Assembly (NCBI RefSeq): GCF_014203755.1
Contig: NZ_JACHJS010000001.1
Location: forward strand, 3,224,001 to 3,288,000
Direction of reading: 5' to 3'
DNA: 64,000 bases
DNA from: Saccharothrix violaceirubra
GTDB lineage: Bacteria; Actinomycetota; Actinomycetes; Mycobacteriales; Pseudonocardiaceae
The position numbers and the translations under genes were made by a program. This document shows positions 7,923 through 17,751 of this stretch, in pieces. How positions within the stretch are numbered: the stretch's first letter is position 1; each line of letters opens with the position of its first letter. The notes beneath the pieces were generated by a model. It saw only the letters and a program-made list of their open reading frames with translations, was not told where the DNA came from and did no database searches.

Positions 7923-9418
7923 TGACAGCCTTCACCGCACGCGGGGTCACCAAGACCTACGGCGGGGTGACCGCGCTCGCGGGCGCCGATCTCACGCTGC
8001 GCGCGGGCTCGGTGCACGCCCTGCTCGGCGAGAACGGCGCGGGCAAGTCCACCCTGATCAAGGTGATCACGGGTGCGGTCGCGCCGGACGGCGGCGAACT
8101 GCGCATGGGCGAGGAGCCCGTGACGTTCGCCAGCACGGCGCAGGCGGCGGCCAACGGCGTCGCGGTCGTGTCGCAGGAACTGAACCTGTTCCCCGACCTC
8201 GACGTCCTGGCCAACCTCTACCCGATGCGCGAGCCGACCAAGACCGGCTTCGTGCACCGGCGGGAGATGCGCGAGCGCGCGCTGCCGGTGTTGCAGCAGC
8301 TCGGGCTCGACGTCGACCCGAAGGCGCGGCTGGGCTCGCTGTCGCTGGCCCAGCGGCAGCTCGTCGAGATCGCCAAGGCGCTGCTGGTCGAGCCCAAGGT
8401 ACTGATCCTCGACGAGCCGACCTCGGCGCTGGACTCCGACAGCTCCGAACGACTGCTCGGCGTGCTGCGCGTGCTGCGCGAACGCCAGGTGGCCGTGGTG
8501 TTCGTGTCGCACATCCTCGAAGAGGTCATGAGCCTGTGCGACGAGATCACGGTGCTGCGCGAAGGCCGGACGGTGCTCGACGCCCGGCCCCGCGCGGAGC
8601 TGGAGATCGGCGACATCGTGCACGCCATGCTCGGCGGGCGTGAGGTGTCGAGCGTGGCGCGGGCCGCGTCGACGCCCTCGGGTCCGACGCTGAGCCTGGC
8701 GGGCGTGACCGTGCCCGACCGGCTGGCCGACGTGACGCTGTCGTGCCGGGCGGGCGAGATCGTCGGCCTGGCGGGACTGGCCGGTTCCGGGAACACCGAC
8801 GTGCTGGAGGTGATCGCGGGGCTGACCAAGGCCGCGTCGGGCACGGTGACCCTGCCCGACGGCAAGGGTGCGCCGCGCGACTTCCGCTCTGCCATCGCCG
8901 ACGGCGTGGCCCTGGTGTCGGGCGACCGGCGCCGGGTGGGTCTCATGCTGGACAAGCCGATCTGGGAGAACATCTCCCAGGTCCAGCCCGTGGCCCTGGC
9001 CGGTGCGACCCGCAAGCTCAGCTCGAAGGCACTCCGCGGCACCGCCCACGGCCTCGCCGAACGGGTGGGCGTCCACCCGATCGACGTGGACCTGCGGGCG
9101 GGCCTGCTCTCGGGCGGCAACCAGCAGAAGGTGGTGCTGGCCAAGTGGCTGGCGGCCGACCCGACCGTGCTGCTGCTGGACGACCCCACCCGAGGGGTCG
9201 ACCTGGGCGCACGGGCCGAGATCCACGCGTTGCTGCGGTCGATCTCGGATTCGGGCAAGGTCGTCGTGCTGTGTTCGACGGACCTGGACGAGTTGGCCGC
9301 GATCTGCGACCGCGTGCTGGTCTTCCACCGGGGCCGGCTGTGCGCGGAACTGGCGGGCGATTCGATCGACCAGCACACCCTGTTGCACACGATGAATACG
9401 GGGACCACCACCGAGTAG
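7922..9418 (+). CDS. Sugar ABC transporter ATPase with two nucleotide-binding domains (RbsA-like)
   Basis: A 498-residue ATPase with tandem ABC domains. The first domain has an intact Walker A (GENGAGKST), the signature LSLAQRQ and Walker B LILDEPTSALD. The second domain has a degenerate Walker A (GLAGSGNTD), a good signature (LSGGNQQKV) and Walker B LLLDDPTRGVDLG. One degenerate site is normal for this family. It should drive import through the RbsC-like permease. The start overlaps the lipoprotein stop by one base, so translation is probably coupled. A strong terminator follows. Confidence 0.93.
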   Translation: MTAFTARGVTKTYGGVTALAGADLTLRAGSVHALLGENGAGKSTLIKVITGAVAPDGGELRMGEEPVTFASTAQAAANGVAVVSQELNLFPDLDVLANLYPMREPTKTGFVHRREMRERALPVLQQLGLDVDPKARLGSLSLAQRQLVEIAKALLVEPKVLILDEPTSALDSDSSERLLGVLRVLRERQVAVVFVSHILEEVMSLCDEITVLREGRTVLDARPRAELEIGDIVHAMLGGREVSSVARAASTPSGPTLSLAGVTVPDRLADVTLSCRAGEIVGLAGLAGSGNTDVLEVIAGLTKAASGTVTLPDGKGAPRDFRSAIADGVALVSGDRRRVGLMLDKPIWENISQVQPVALAGATRKLSSKALRGTAHGLAERVGVHPIDVDLRAGLLSGGNQQKVVLAKWLAADPTVLLLDDPTRGVDLGARAEIHALLRSISDSGKVVVLCSTDLDELAAICDRVLVFHRGRLCAELAGDSIDQHTLLHTMNTGTTTE

Positions 9419-9429
9419 TACCCGTCCTC

Positions 9430-9466
9430 GGCGCCCGTCGCGGTTCTGCCGCGACGGGCGCCTTTT
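9430..9466 (+). terminator. Rho-independent terminator after the sugar ABC operon
   Basis: A 14-bp perfect GC-rich stem (9430-9443 with 9449-9462), a TTCTG loop and TTTT at 9463-9466. It ends the permease-lipoprotein-ATPase transcription unit. Confidence 0.9.
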
Positions 9467-9657
9467 CGTGCGCCGGTCCACGCGAATCGACGGGAAAGGG
9501 ACGGAACGGAACCGGTCCAGGTCGGCGGCCGTCTTCTTTTACGGGAGGCACCGCGGACCCGGTCACCGGCGGTGGCCGCCCACCGGGGGTGTGCGGGTGC
9601 GGGCGGTCGGCGAGGGGTGTCGCCCGCACCCGCCCGGCCCGACTTGCGGGACGTGAG

Positions 9658-9684
9658 AGTTCCCACCTGTGCTATGCGGGAACT
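9658..9684. promoter_or_regulatory. Inverted repeat upstream of the MFS gene
   Basis: AGTTCCC (9658-9664) and GGGAACT (9678-9684) form a 7-bp inverted repeat about 80 bp before the MFS start. The repeat could be an operator. The rest of the gap at 9467-9764 shows nothing else I can support. Confidence 0.3.
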
Positions 9685-9764
9685 AGTTCGCGGGCCTAAC
9701 TTAATCGGGTACGGAATCCGACCGCCCGCCGTGGCGCGACGAACCGAGAGGACCCGACCGGATC

Positions 9765-11051
9765 ATGTGTGCCGCCTGCGGTGTACCGACGCACGACCCC
9801 CAGGCCGCGCCGGTCACCGGTTCCGCCGCGCCGCCGCGCAAGTTCGCGGCCCTGCGCAACAAGGACTGCCGCCCGTACCTGATCGGTACGGGCCTGGCGA
9901 TGATGGCCGACAACATCGAGCACGTCATCACCTACTGGGTGCTGTGGGAGAAGTTCCGGTCGCCCGCGCTGACCGGGTTCCAGGTGATCAGCCACTGGGT
10001 GCCGTTCCTGCTGTTCTCGCTCTGGTTCGGCGCGCTCGCCGACCGCTACGACTGCCGCCGGGTGATCCAGGCGGCGCAGGTCCTGTTCATGGCCGTGTCG
10101 GCGGCGTGGGGCGTGCTGTTCCTGACCGACTCGCTGACCGTGGAATGGGCGTGCGTGCTGCTCGTCCTGCACGGCCTGGCCGGCTCGCTGTGGACACCGG
10201 CCGAGCAGCTCATGCTGCACGACTTCGTCGGCCCGGAGGAGCTGCCCAGCGCGGTCCGGCTCAACGCCACGTTCCGCAGCCTGGGCATCCTGTTCGGACC
10301 GGTCGTGGGCTCGGCGCTGCTGCTGGGCCTCGGTCCGACCTGGGGCATCTTCGCCAACATCGTCTTCTACCTGCCGCTGACCGTGTTCCTGTTCCGCACG
10401 AAGTTCACCGGCCACACCCGTGACAGCGCGCCGCGCACCCGGATCGGCGCGCTCGAATCGCTGCGCGTGCTGCGCGAGGTCGGTTCGAACCGGACGCTGG
10501 TCAGCATGATCATCCTGGCGGGCCTGGGCTCGTTCTTCGTCGGCGCGTCGATCCAGTCGGCCATGCCCACGTTCGCCAACGACCTGGGTGCGGGCAGCGA
10601 GGGCACGGCGTACGGCGTGCTGCTGTTCGCCAACGGCATCGGCGGTGTGATCGGCGGCATCCTGCTGGAGGCGACGAACCGGGTCAAACCGGGCGTGACC
10701 GCCGCGGTGATCGCGACCGTGATCTACGGCGTGTCCACGCTCGGGTTCGCGCTCACCGGCAGCTACCTGCTCGCCGTCGTGCTGCTGGTCGTCGGCGGCG
10801 TGGCCAACCTGGCGTCGATGTCGATCTGCCAGACGGTCGTCCAGCTCCAGAGCCCGCCGGACAAGCGCGGACGCGTGCTCGGCGTCTACGGCATGTCCTC
10901 GGGCGGCCTGCGCGCGGGCAGCGGGTTCACCGTCGGCGTGTTCGGCGCGTTCGTCGGTCTGCACACCTCGCTCGCCATCAGCTCGGCGGCGTTGTGCGTC
11001 GGTACGGCCGCCGCGGGCGTCCACGCGCTGCGCGGTCGGCGCGCGAAGTAG
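9765..11051 (+). CDS. MFS transporter (MFS_3/EntS-like)
   Basis: A 428-residue membrane protein with about 12 hydrophobic helices. It resembles MFS_3-type exporters (the enterobactin exporter group), with FGALADRYDCRRVIQAAQ as motif A, FRSLGILFGPVVGSALL, and QLQSPPDKRGRVLGVYGM near the C-terminus. Such proteins often export siderophores, antibiotics or other small metabolites; nothing nearby identifies the substrate. The N-terminal 30 residues contain three cysteines (one CAAC) before the first helix, and that extension may be shorter if a later start is used. It ends at a convergent hairpin shared with the beta-propeller gene. Confidence 0.82.
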   Translation: MCAACGVPTHDPQAAPVTGSAAPPRKFAALRNKDCRPYLIGTGLAMMADNIEHVITYWVLWEKFRSPALTGFQVISHWVPFLLFSLWFGALADRYDCRRVIQAAQVLFMAVSAAWGVLFLTDSLTVEWACVLLVLHGLAGSLWTPAEQLMLHDFVGPEELPSAVRLNATFRSLGILFGPVVGSALLLGLGPTWGIFANIVFYLPLTVFLFRTKFTGHTRDSAPRTRIGALESLRVLREVGSNRTLVSMIILAGLGSFFVGASIQSAMPTFANDLGAGSEGTAYGVLLFANGIGGVIGGILLEATNRVKPGVTAAVIATVIYGVSTLGFALTGSYLLAVVLLVVGGVANLASMSICQTVVQLQSPPDKRGRVLGVYGMSSGGLRAGSGFTVGVFGAFVGLHTSLAISSAALCVGTAAAGVHALRGRRAK

Positions 11052-11054
11052 GCG

Positions 11055-11080
11055 GTGACGGGCGCTTCCGCGCCCGTCAC
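11055..11080. terminator. Bidirectional hairpin between convergent genes
   Basis: An 11-bp perfect stem (11055-11065 with 11070-11080) closed by a TTCC loop. It lies between the MFS and propeller stop codons and has no long T-run on either side. Confidence 0.7.
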
Positions 11081-11088
11081 CTCAGGAC

Positions 11089-11988
11089 TCACGCATACCA
11101 CTTGTGCCACAGGTGGTTGTCCAGCCCGGCCACGAACACGTCGATCCGGTTCGGACCCCACGACACCGCGCCCGGGTTGTGCAGGAACTGGCCGCCCAGG
11201 CTCTCCCAACCGCGCCACGCCACGCCGTCCCACCAGCGGTGCCAGAGCGCGTTGTCGGTGCCCTTGGCGAACACGTCGAGCCGGTTGGCCGACCACGAGG
11301 ACACGGTCGGACCGGCGGTGATGACGCCGCCGAGGTCCTCCCAGCCCGACCACGAACCGTTCCACCACCTGTGCCACAGGTGGTTGTCCGTGCCCGCGCC
11401 GAAGATGTCGATCCGGTTCGGACCCCAGGAGACCGCGGCCGGGTTGTCGATGATGATCCCGCCGAGGCTCTCCCAGCCCTGCCAGGACGAGCCGTTCCAC
11501 CACTTGTGCCAGACCGCGCCGTCCGTGCCTCTCGCGAACACGTCGAGCCGGTCGGCCGACCAGGACGAGACCGCCGGACCGGCGGTGATGATGCCGCCGA
11601 GGTCCTCCCAGCCCGACCACGACGAGCCGTTCCACCACCGGTGCCACAGGTGGTTGTCGGTGCCCCGGCCGAACAGGTCGATCCGGTTCGGGCCCCACGA
11701 CACGGCCGCCGGGTTGTCGATGATCACGCCGCCCAGGCTCTCCCAGCCCTGCCACGAGGAGCCGTTCCACCACTTGTGCCAGACCGCCGAGTCGGCGCCC
11801 CGCACGAACACGTCGAGCCGGTTCGACGACCACGACGACACCGTCGTGCCGGCGGTCAGCGTCCCGCCCAGGTCCTCCCAGCCCGACCAACCCGCCGCGC
11901 GCGAGGGCGACGCGGCGACCGTCGACGAGCCGAACAGCACCAGGCCGGCCGCCACCGCCACGAGGGACTTCACGATTCGAGTGCGCAA
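11089..11988 (-). CDS. Secreted six-repeat beta-propeller, lectin-like (DUF346/PLL type)
   Basis: A 299-residue protein with a signal peptide ([19 protein letters not shown], cleavage probably after SRA). The mature part is six repeats of about 45 residues with the core W-x-x-x-R-(L/I)-D-(V/L/I)-F, then G-x-D and WH(K/R)WW. Two repeat types alternate (SSWSxxRLDVF and [10 protein letters not shown]), giving three two-blade units. Similar repeats form sugar-binding propellers in Photorhabdus lectins; carbohydrate binding is inferred. No ATG or GTG fits the signal peptide. TTG at 11988 does, with CGGAGGA six bases upstream, so I use it. Confidence 0.85.
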   Translation of the reverse strand: MRTRIVKSLVAVAAGLVLFGSSTVAASPSRAAGWSGWEDLGGTLTAGTTVSSWSSNRLDVFVRGADSAVWHKWWNGSSWQGWESLGGVIIDNPAAVSWGPNRIDLFGRGTDNHLWHRWWNGSSWSGWEDLGGIITAGPAVSSWSADRLDVFARGTDGAVWHKWWNGSSWQGWESLGGIIIDNPAAVSWGPNRIDIFGAGTDNHLWHRWWNGSWSGWEDLGGVITAGPTVSSWSANRLDVFAKGTDNALWHRWWDGVAWRGWESLGGQFLHNPGAVSWGPNRIDVFVAGLDNHLWHKWYA

Positions 11989-12301
11989 AGCATTCCTCCG
12001 TCCGGATACGTGAAATGCGGCGACCCGGGGCGACGCTAACACCACCGGCCCGGTCCGGACGAGTGAGAACGGAAGGAAAACCGGTTGTCGCCCAACTTTT
12101 GCGGACCCTGTCACCTGCGCGTTCGTCCAATTCGCCCGACTGTCCGACGGGTCGCGCCCGATCGGACCGCTACGATCGGAATTGCCACGGAAGGCGGAAT
12201 CGTGGGAAACAATTCGACCCGGGGCCGCCGGAGTCGAACGCACGCGGCGTAAGATGCATCCGCATGCTAATCGACCGCGACGGCCGCAGCAGGGGAACGC
12301 G
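11989..12301. other. Divergent promoter region between propeller gene and marR
   Basis: The 313-bp gap contains no gene I can support. Near its right end GATGCATCCGCATGC forms a short dyad about 40 bp before the marR start, a plausible MarR-type autoregulatory site. This is weak evidence. Confidence 0.35.
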
Positions 12302-12748
12302 ATGACCACGCAACGGGACCTCGACCGCGCCGACTGGCACCGGCTGCACGCGCTGCACGACCGCGTGGAGGCCGCGTTGGAGCGCTCGTTACAGCGGCGG
12401 TTCCGGTTCGGGCTCTCGGAGTTCGGCGCGCTGTGCGCGCTGGCCGCGTCGCCGACGGGCGAGCTGCGGATGCAGGACCTGACCGACACCGTCGGTCTCA
12501 ACCAGAGTTCGGTGAGCCGGCTGGTCGCGCGGCTCGAACAGGCCGGCCTGTGCACGCGCGTGCTGTGCGAGACCGACCGGCGCGGGGTGTACACGGTCAT
12601 CACGGACGAGGGCCGCAGGGTGCACGACCAAGCGGCCCCCGTCCACGACGACACGCTCGCGGAGATCTACCTGAAGCTCACGGAGGACCCCGATCTGGGC
12701 CCGGTGCTCGACGCCGTGCGGTCGGCGTCGACGACCTCGGCCCGCTGA
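12302..12748 (+). CDS. MarR-family transcriptional regulator
   Basis: A 148-residue winged-helix protein. The DNA-binding core reads [52 protein letters not shown], with the R-x-D-R-R wing that marks MarR proteins. Flanking helices form the dimer interface. AGGGGA lies ahead of the ATG. It is divergent from the propeller gene and convergent with the snapalysin gene, so it could control either or itself; the sequence does not decide. Confidence 0.88.
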   Translation: MTTQRDLDRADWHRLHALHDRVEAALERSLQRRFRFGLSEFGALCALAASPTGELRMQDLTDTVGLNQSSVSRLVARLEQAGLCTRVLCETDRRGVYTVITDEGRRVHDQAAPVHDDTLAEIYLKLTEDPDLGPVLDAVRSASTTSAR

Positions 12749-12749
12749 G

Positions 12750-12790
12750 GCCGGGCGGGTGGCCCGGAGGGCGGCGGTGCGCACCGCCCC
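12750..12790. terminator. GC-rich hairpins between marR and snapalysin gene
   Basis: GGCGGTGC (12773-12780) directly abuts its complement GCACCGCC (12781-12788), and a second CCGGGC/GCCCGG dyad precedes it. The position between converging stop codons suggests termination in both directions. Confidence 0.45.
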
Positions 12791-12805
12791 CCGGTGTGTC
12801 CCGCG

Positions 12806-13393
12806 TCAGTACACGTAGCACTCCGTGTTCTTCGTGCCCTTCACGGTGAGCGACGCGCCGAAGCCCGCCTGGGCGGGCGCGGCGAGCGAGCCGCGGAACT
12901 TGCGGTCCACCTCCGCCTTCTCGGCCGCGTTGGGCAGGTCGTTCTTGCACGTCGCCGGTGCGCTCGACCCGGACATCAGGTCGGTGCACAGGCCGGTCCG
13001 CCGGTCCGGCAGGCCCAGGATGTGCCCGATCTCGTGGGTGGTGATCCGGGGCTTGTAGTGGCCCTGCTGGACCGCCTGGCGTCCCATGTAGACGGTGCCG
13101 TTGCCCAGCGTGGACGGGATGGCCCGGGGCCAGCCGTTGTCCGCGAGGACCCGGATGTTGGTCGGCGAGCCGGCGGTCTTCTTCGCCAGCTTGACGTTCA
13201 CGACCGACTTGTTCCAGTTCTCCGCGGCCTTGTCCCAATCCGCGACGAACTCCTGGGCCTGGCTGGTGTCGTAGTACAGGGTGCGCACCAGCGCGTTCGC
13301 CTCCGCCGCCGGCGCGGCGGTCGCGACGGCGGCCATCGGCGCCATCAGACCCACGGCCAGGGCGGCGACACCGGCCACCTTTCGGAGCTGCAT
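12806..13393 (-). CDS. Snapalysin-type extracellular metalloprotease (M7)
   Basis: A 195-residue secreted protease. A signal peptide (about 1-27, ending in ATAAPA) precedes a small catalytic domain with the zinc motif HEIGHILGLPD at 120-130, where H120, E121, H124 and D130 fit the HExxHxxGxxD of family M7 snapalysins. LCTDLMSG follows in the usual place, and two further cysteines may form a disulfide. AAGGAG sits six bases before the ATG. Snapalysin genes in Streptomyces commonly lie beside a LysR regulator; here the neighbour is MarR. Confidence 0.92.
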   Translation of the reverse strand: MQLRKVAGVAALAVGLMAPMAAVATAAPAAEANALVRTLYYDTSQAQEFVADWDKAAENWNKSVVNVKLAKKTAGSPTNIRVLADNGWPRAIPSTLGNGTVYMGRQAVQQGHYKPRITTHEIGHILGLPDRRTGLCTDLMSGSSAPATCKNDLPNAAEKAEVDRKFRGSLAAPAQAGFGASLTVKGTKNTECYVY

Positions 13394-13653
13394 GTCGATC
13401 TCCTTGTGAGCAGGGAAAAGCAGGGAGCGGGTGACAGGGGTGCTCCCGTCCCCAAACAACCAGGGCCCTCCGACGCGCACCAGAGCCGTCCGTATGGTCG
13501 TGTTGACGGTGGGAATCCCAGGTGTCAGCACCGTCCACTGCATGCGTGATTGACGCGGCGGGCGTATCGACTGGCGGCGTGGTGCGCGGCACACCAACGG
13601 CCGTGCGCTGCGTGGCATGGCGCGGTGGCGTCGGCTTTGTTAGACCACATCAC

Positions 13654-15090
13654 ATGGACGCCGACTACATCGTCGTGGGCGCGGGCAGTGCCGGTTCGGC
13701 CCTGGCCCGCAGGCTGCTGGACCGCACGGCCGGCACGGTGCTGCTGCTGGAAGCGGGCGACAGCGACACGAACCCCGCCATCCACGACCCGATGCGCATG
13801 CACGAGCTGTGGGACAGCCCGCAGGACTGGGGGCTGCGCACCGTGCCCCAGGCCGACGCGGCGGACCGCAGTCTGCACCTGCCGCGAGGCAAGGTGCTCG
13901 GTGGTTCCCACGCGCTCAACGCGATGATCCACGTGCGCGGCAACCCGATCGACTACGACGACTGGGCCGCGCGGGGCTGCACGGGCTGGAGCTGGGCGGA
14001 CGTCGAACCCGTCTTCGAACGCCTGGAGAAGGGGCCGCTGACGATCCTGCGCGAACCGGCCGTCGACCCGGTGCAGGAGGCGATCCTGGCGGGTGCGCAG
14101 GCGGCGGGGCTGCCCTACAACCCGGACTACAACAGCGGCGACCAGCTCGGCGTGAGCCGCATGCAGTTCACGATCGACGCGGGCGTGCGGCACACGACGG
14201 CGCGGGCCTACCTCGGTCCGGTGCTCGACGACCCGCGCCTGACCGTCGTGACGGGTGCTCACGTCCGCCGCCTGCGGATCGAGGCCGGTCGGTGCGTCGG
14301 TGTCGAGTGGACGGTGGGCGCGGAGTCCTTCGACGCGCGGGCGAACGCGGAGGTCGTGCTCAGCTCGGGGGCGATCGGGTCGCCGTTGCTGCTGCTGCGG
14401 TCCGGCATCGGCCCGGCGGACGAACTGCGTGCCCTGGGCATCGACGTGGTCGTGGACCTACCGGGCGTGGGCCGCAACCTCCAGGACCACTGGCTGGTGC
14501 CCGTGGTGTTCGGCTCGACGCGGCCCGTCGAGCACCTGCCCGGCCTGCCGCACGCCCAGACGCACCTGTTCTGGCACAGCCGTCCGGGACTGCCGGGACC
14601 GGACCTGCAGCCGCTGCACTTCAGCGTGCCGCTGTACGACTCGTGGATGAAGGGTCCGGCCGAGGGCTTCTCCCTGATGGCCGGCCTGATCCGCCCGGAG
14701 AGCACGGGCCGCATCACCCTCGGCGGTCCCGACCCGGACGCCCTGCCGCTGATCGACCCGCGGGTCCTGTCGGAGAAGTCCGACGTGGACGCGCTCGTCG
14801 CCGCGGTGGAACTGTGCCGGGAGATCGGCAACTCGACCCGCTGGGAGTCCACCGAGCTGTACCCGGCTTACCACGACGTGCGCGAGTACGTGCGGCGCAC
14901 CGTGGTCACCTACCACCACCAGTCGGGTACCTGCGCGATGGGCTCGGTCGTCGACCCGGACCTGAAGGTGCGGGGGATCGAGGGGTTGCGCGTGGCGGAC
15001 GCGTCGGTGATGCCGTCGATCGTCTCGGGCAACACGAACTCGCCGACGATCATGATCGCGGAGAAGGCGGCGGAACTGATCGCGGGGTAG
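13654..15090 (+). CDS. GMC-family FAD oxidoreductase
   Basis: A 478-residue flavoenzyme of the glucose-methanol-choline family. The FAD-binding [13 protein letters not shown] is at residues 9-21, followed by the LLLEAG acidic strand end. The GMC signature [20 protein letters not shown] is near residue 73, a second signature [18 protein letters not shown] follows, and the C-terminus holds the active-site [11 protein letters not shown] and [16 protein letters not shown]. It should oxidise an alcohol or a similar substrate; which one is not evident. The predicted ATG has no clear ribosome binding site, so a leaderless transcript or a different start is possible. Confidence 0.9.
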   Translation: MDADYIVVGAGSAGSALARRLLDRTAGTVLLLEAGDSDTNPAIHDPMRMHELWDSPQDWGLRTVPQADAADRSLHLPRGKVLGGSHALNAMIHVRGNPIDYDDWAARGCTGWSWADVEPVFERLEKGPLTILREPAVDPVQEAILAGAQAAGLPYNPDYNSGDQLGVSRMQFTIDAGVRHTTARAYLGPVLDDPRLTVVTGAHVRRLRIEAGRCVGVEWTVGAESFDARANAEVVLSSGAIGSPLLLLRSGIGPADELRALGIDVVVDLPGVGRNLQDHWLVPVVFGSTRPVEHLPGLPHAQTHLFWHSRPGLPGPDLQPLHFSVPLYDSWMKGPAEGFSLMAGLIRPESTGRITLGGPDPDALPLIDPRVLSEKSDVDALVAAVELCREIGNSTRWESTELYPAYHDVREYVRRTVVTYHHQSGTCAMGSVVDPDLKVRGIEGLRVADASVMPSIVSGNTNSPTIMIAEKAAELIAG

Positions 15091-15104
15091 CGGCGCCAGG
15101 CCGG

Positions 15105-15130
15105 AGGGCGCCCGGTTCGGGCGCCCTTTC
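15105..15130 (+). terminator. Terminator after the GMC oxidoreductase
   Basis: A 9-bp stem AGGGCGCCC/GGGCGCCCT (15105-15113 with 15119-15127), a GGTTC loop and a short T-run. Confidence 0.75.
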
Positions 15131-15246
15131 GGCACGGCGGCGGAATCGGCCGATGTCGGGACCTTGGGGGGTGGTCGACCGGCCCGTCGCGGACTAGAAA
15201 GGGTTCCGCGTGTTTTGGGCATGGGCAACGGAAACGGGGGGATCTG

Positions 15247-16176
15247 ATGTCGGCTTCCGTCGGAGCGGGACGGTCCGAAGGGGAGACCCGGTCGATCCCG
15301 GCTGGCCCGGAAACGTTGCGCGAGGTCATGTCCCGATTCCTGGACACCGGCGAGGTGCCGTCGCCGGACTGCGCCGCCGTGGCCACGGTCTCGTGCACGA
15401 CGCTGTACCGGGACGACGCCGCGTTCGCCGCCTACGCCGTATCACGGCAGACCTCGACCACCACCGACGACGGCGCGCGCCGGGAATCGCTGTGCCGCGG
15501 TGAACTCGACCTGGCGGGACGCGGCGACCTGGGCCGGGTGATCGACCTGATGTGCGGGGTCGGCGGGCACCTCGCCGCGGTGAAGGGCTCGGACCTGGGC
15601 TGGACCTCCTACACCGGGATCGACGTCAACCCCGTCGCGGTGGAGGCCGCGCGACAGGCGCACGGCGGGGACGACCGGGTCGACTTCGTCGAGGCCGACA
15701 TCGCGACCTGGCGGCCCGAGCCGGGGACCGCCGACACCGTCCTGCTCATGTACGAGGCGCTGAACGCGCTCGGCCCGACCCGCACGGTCGCCCTGCTGGA
15801 GGTGATCGCGGGCGTGCTGGCGCCCGGTGGCGTGGCGTTGGTCGACGTCGCACCGCCGGCCGACCGGGGCGCGGCGCGCGAGGCCGTCCTGCTGCCCGAC
15901 CCGCAGACCGCGGTCCTGAGCGGTGTCGACGACGCGGGATCGGACGCCACCCAGCGGCTCTCCGCGCACACCGTGCACTTCGTCGGTGCCGACGGCTGTC
16001 GGCTGCACTTCAGCCACCTGTGGTGGGAGCCGACCGCGGACCTGCTGCGGGCGCTGTTCCACCGAGCCGGTCTGGACATCCGGTCGGAGCACCGGGTCCA
16101 CGGGGACGTGGTCAGCGACAAACCCTCCACCGCGCAGTCGATCCAGTTTGTGCTCACCAGGGCCGGAGACCGCTGA
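15247..16176 (+). CDS. Class I SAM-dependent methyltransferase
   Basis: A 309-residue protein with a class I methyltransferase fold. Motif I is VIDLMCGVGGHLAA, the acidic motif II is YTGIDVNPVAVEAA, then FVEADIATW, and the LAPGGVALVDVAPP strand follows. The N-terminal 90 residues and the C-terminal extension (HFSHLWWEPTADLLRALFHRAGL) probably bind the acceptor. GGGGG lies just before the ATG. The target is unknown. It converges, with an 18-bp gap, on an ABC exporter, and a peptidase plus a very short peptide gene lie further right, so modification of a peptide or small metabolite is possible. Confidence 0.8.
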   Translation: MSASVGAGRSEGETRSIPAGPETLREVMSRFLDTGEVPSPDCAAVATVSCTTLYRDDAAFAAYAVSRQTSTTTDDGARRESLCRGELDLAGRGDLGRVIDLMCGVGGHLAAVKGSDLGWTSYTGIDVNPVAVEAARQAHGGDDRVDFVEADIATWRPEPGTADTVLLMYEALNALGPTRTVALLEVIAGVLAPGGVALVDVAPPADRGAAREAVLLPDPQTAVLSGVDDAGSDATQRLSAHTVHFVGADGCRLHFSHLWWEPTADLLRALFHRAGLDIRSEHRVHGDVVSDKPSTAQSIQFVLTRAGDR

Positions 16177-16194
16177 CGGGACCCGGCCCCGGGG

Positions 16195-16986
16195 TCACTC
16201 GTCGAACTCGATCGACCCGTTCCGCCGGCCGCCGTCCACCAGGCGGCCGAACACGCCGAGCGCGACCGCGAGCCACGCCGCACCCACCAGCGCCTCCGTG
16301 CCGGCCTGGAGCAGCACAGCGCCGGCCTCGCCGCCGGCGAGCACGAGTCGCACCGCCGCCAGTCCGTGGGTCAACGGAAGCACGTTCGCCACCACCCGTA
16401 CCACCGTCGGCCAGTAGTCGACCGGCACCTGCACGCCGCAGATCGCCATCAGCCCCAGGTAGGCCAGGTTGCCCACGACGTTGCGCAGCTCCATGAAGCG
16501 CAGCACCACGGCCGCGAGCACCAGCCCGAAGCAGTACGTCGTGATCGACACCAGCAGCACCAGCGGCAGCACGGCCAGCGACCGGATCCGGATCAGGTCC
16601 GGCTCGAACACGAGTCCGACCGCGAACAGGGACACCGACGAGGTCAGGGTGCCGCTGAGCACCCAGTGCACGCTCCGGCCGCAGAACACGACCGCGGGCC
16701 GCGCGCCCGACGCCACCAGCAGCGGCAGGGTGCCCGCGCGCCGCTCCCAGGTGGTCGAGGCGACCACCATGCAACTCTCCAGCGCCGCGATCAGGACCGC
16801 GTTGCCCACCAACAGGTACTCCCGGTGGACCGCCGGTCCGACCAACCGGCTCACCAGGGTGAAGAACGCGACCTGGCACAGCACCCGGAACAGCCAGCCC
16901 GCCAGCCAGCTGCGCACCGTGTAGACCGAGGCGTAGTCGGCGAACCCGGTGATCGCGGAGAGGCGCAGGACCCGCAGGGTGTTCAC
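16195..16986 (-). CDS. ABC-2 type exporter permease (second subunit)
   Basis: A 263-residue membrane protein with about six helices in the ABC-2 pattern. Its start (GTG at 16986) overlaps the stop of the preceding permease gene by four bases in a GTGA junction, so the two are probably translated together as a heterodimer. The hydrophobic blocks (LLVGNAVLIAALESCMVVAS, LVLLVSITTYCFGLVLAAVV, LAYLGLMAICGVQVPVDYWP) match transport permeases of drug or peptide exporters. It is last in the ATPase-permease-permease operon. Confidence 0.82.
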   Translation of the reverse strand: MNTLRVLRLSAITGFADYASVYTVRSWLAGWLFRVLCQVAFFTLVSRLVGPAVHREYLLVGNAVLIAALESCMVVASTTWERRAGTLPLLVASGARPAVVFCGRSVHWVLSGTLTSSVSLFAVGLVFEPDLIRIRSLAVLPLVLLVSITTYCFGLVLAAVVLRFMELRNVVGNLAYLGLMAICGVQVPVDYWPTVVRVVANVLPLTHGLAAVRLVLAGGEAGAVLLQAGTEALVGAAWLAVALGVFGRLVDGGRRNGSIEFDE

Positions 16987-17750
16987 GACAGCGTCACCGC
17001 CCCGGTCGCGCGGACCCTGGTGAGCACCCGCCGCATCAGGACCACGCCGACGGCGAAGCCGCCGCCGCCCAGCAGCAGGATCATCGCGATCCCGGTGCCC
17101 GTCGCGACCACGCGCGGGCCGCCGAGGCTCTGCCGCAACAGGTCGGTCGACCAGGACAGGAACACCAGACGGCTCACCGGTCGCAGCCAGTCCGGCAGCA
17201 GCGCGGTGGGCACCATCGCGCCGCCGAGCAGGAACACCGGGTAGCTCAGCGCGTTCTGCAATACCCGGGCCGACCTGGCCAGCACGAACAGCCCGGCCAG
17301 TGCGGTGGCCGTGCCGACCATGGCCGCCACCGTGCAGAGCAGCACGCCGGCGAACAACGCGGGATCGGCCACGGGCAGCAGCACACCGGTCACCGCCCAG
17401 CACACCAGCCAGCTCTCCGCGACGGACACCAGGCTCAGCGCCGTGATGGTGCCGACCCGTCCGAGCACCACGACGGTCAACGAGACCGGTGCGGCCACGA
17501 GCAACTCCAGGCTGCCGTTCGCGCGCTCCTCGTCGACCGTCTCGCCCGAGACCGTCAGGCCGATCGACCACAGGGCCATGACCCCGGGCGCCAGCACCGC
17601 GTACGCCATCAGGTCGGGGCGCCCGGCGAGGTCGACGATCGACAGGAAGACCAGGCTGTACAACGGGGTCGCCACCAGCGCCTGCAACGATCCCGGTGAC
17701 CGGCGCAGCCGCTCCAGCTGGAGTCGGACCGAGGCGAGGAAGATCGTCAT
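16983..17750 (-). CDS. ABC-2 type exporter permease (first subunit)
   Basis: A 255-residue membrane protein of the ABC-2 family with about six helices. The family-typical segment SGETVDEERANGSLELLVAAPVSL contains the E(R)xxGTLE-like element that contacts the ATPase. The region FLLGGAMVPTALLPDWLRPVSRL resembles the conserved penultimate loop. One base separates it from the ATPase gene upstream, and it overlaps the second permease downstream. A cargo can only be guessed from the neighbouring peptide genes. Confidence 0.85.
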   Translation of the reverse strand: MTIFLASVRLQLERLRRSPGSLQALVATPLYSLVFLSIVDLAGRPDLMAYAVLAPGVMALWSIGLTVSGETVDEERANGSLELLVAAPVSLTVVVLGRVGTITALSLVSVAESWLVCWAVTGVLLPVADPALFAGVLLCTVAAMVGTATALAGLFVLARSARVLQNALSYPVFLLGGAMVPTALLPDWLRPVSRLVFLSWSTDLLRQSLGGPRVVATGTGIAMILLLGGGGFAVGVVLMRRVLTRVRATGAVTLS

Positions 17751-17751
17751 C

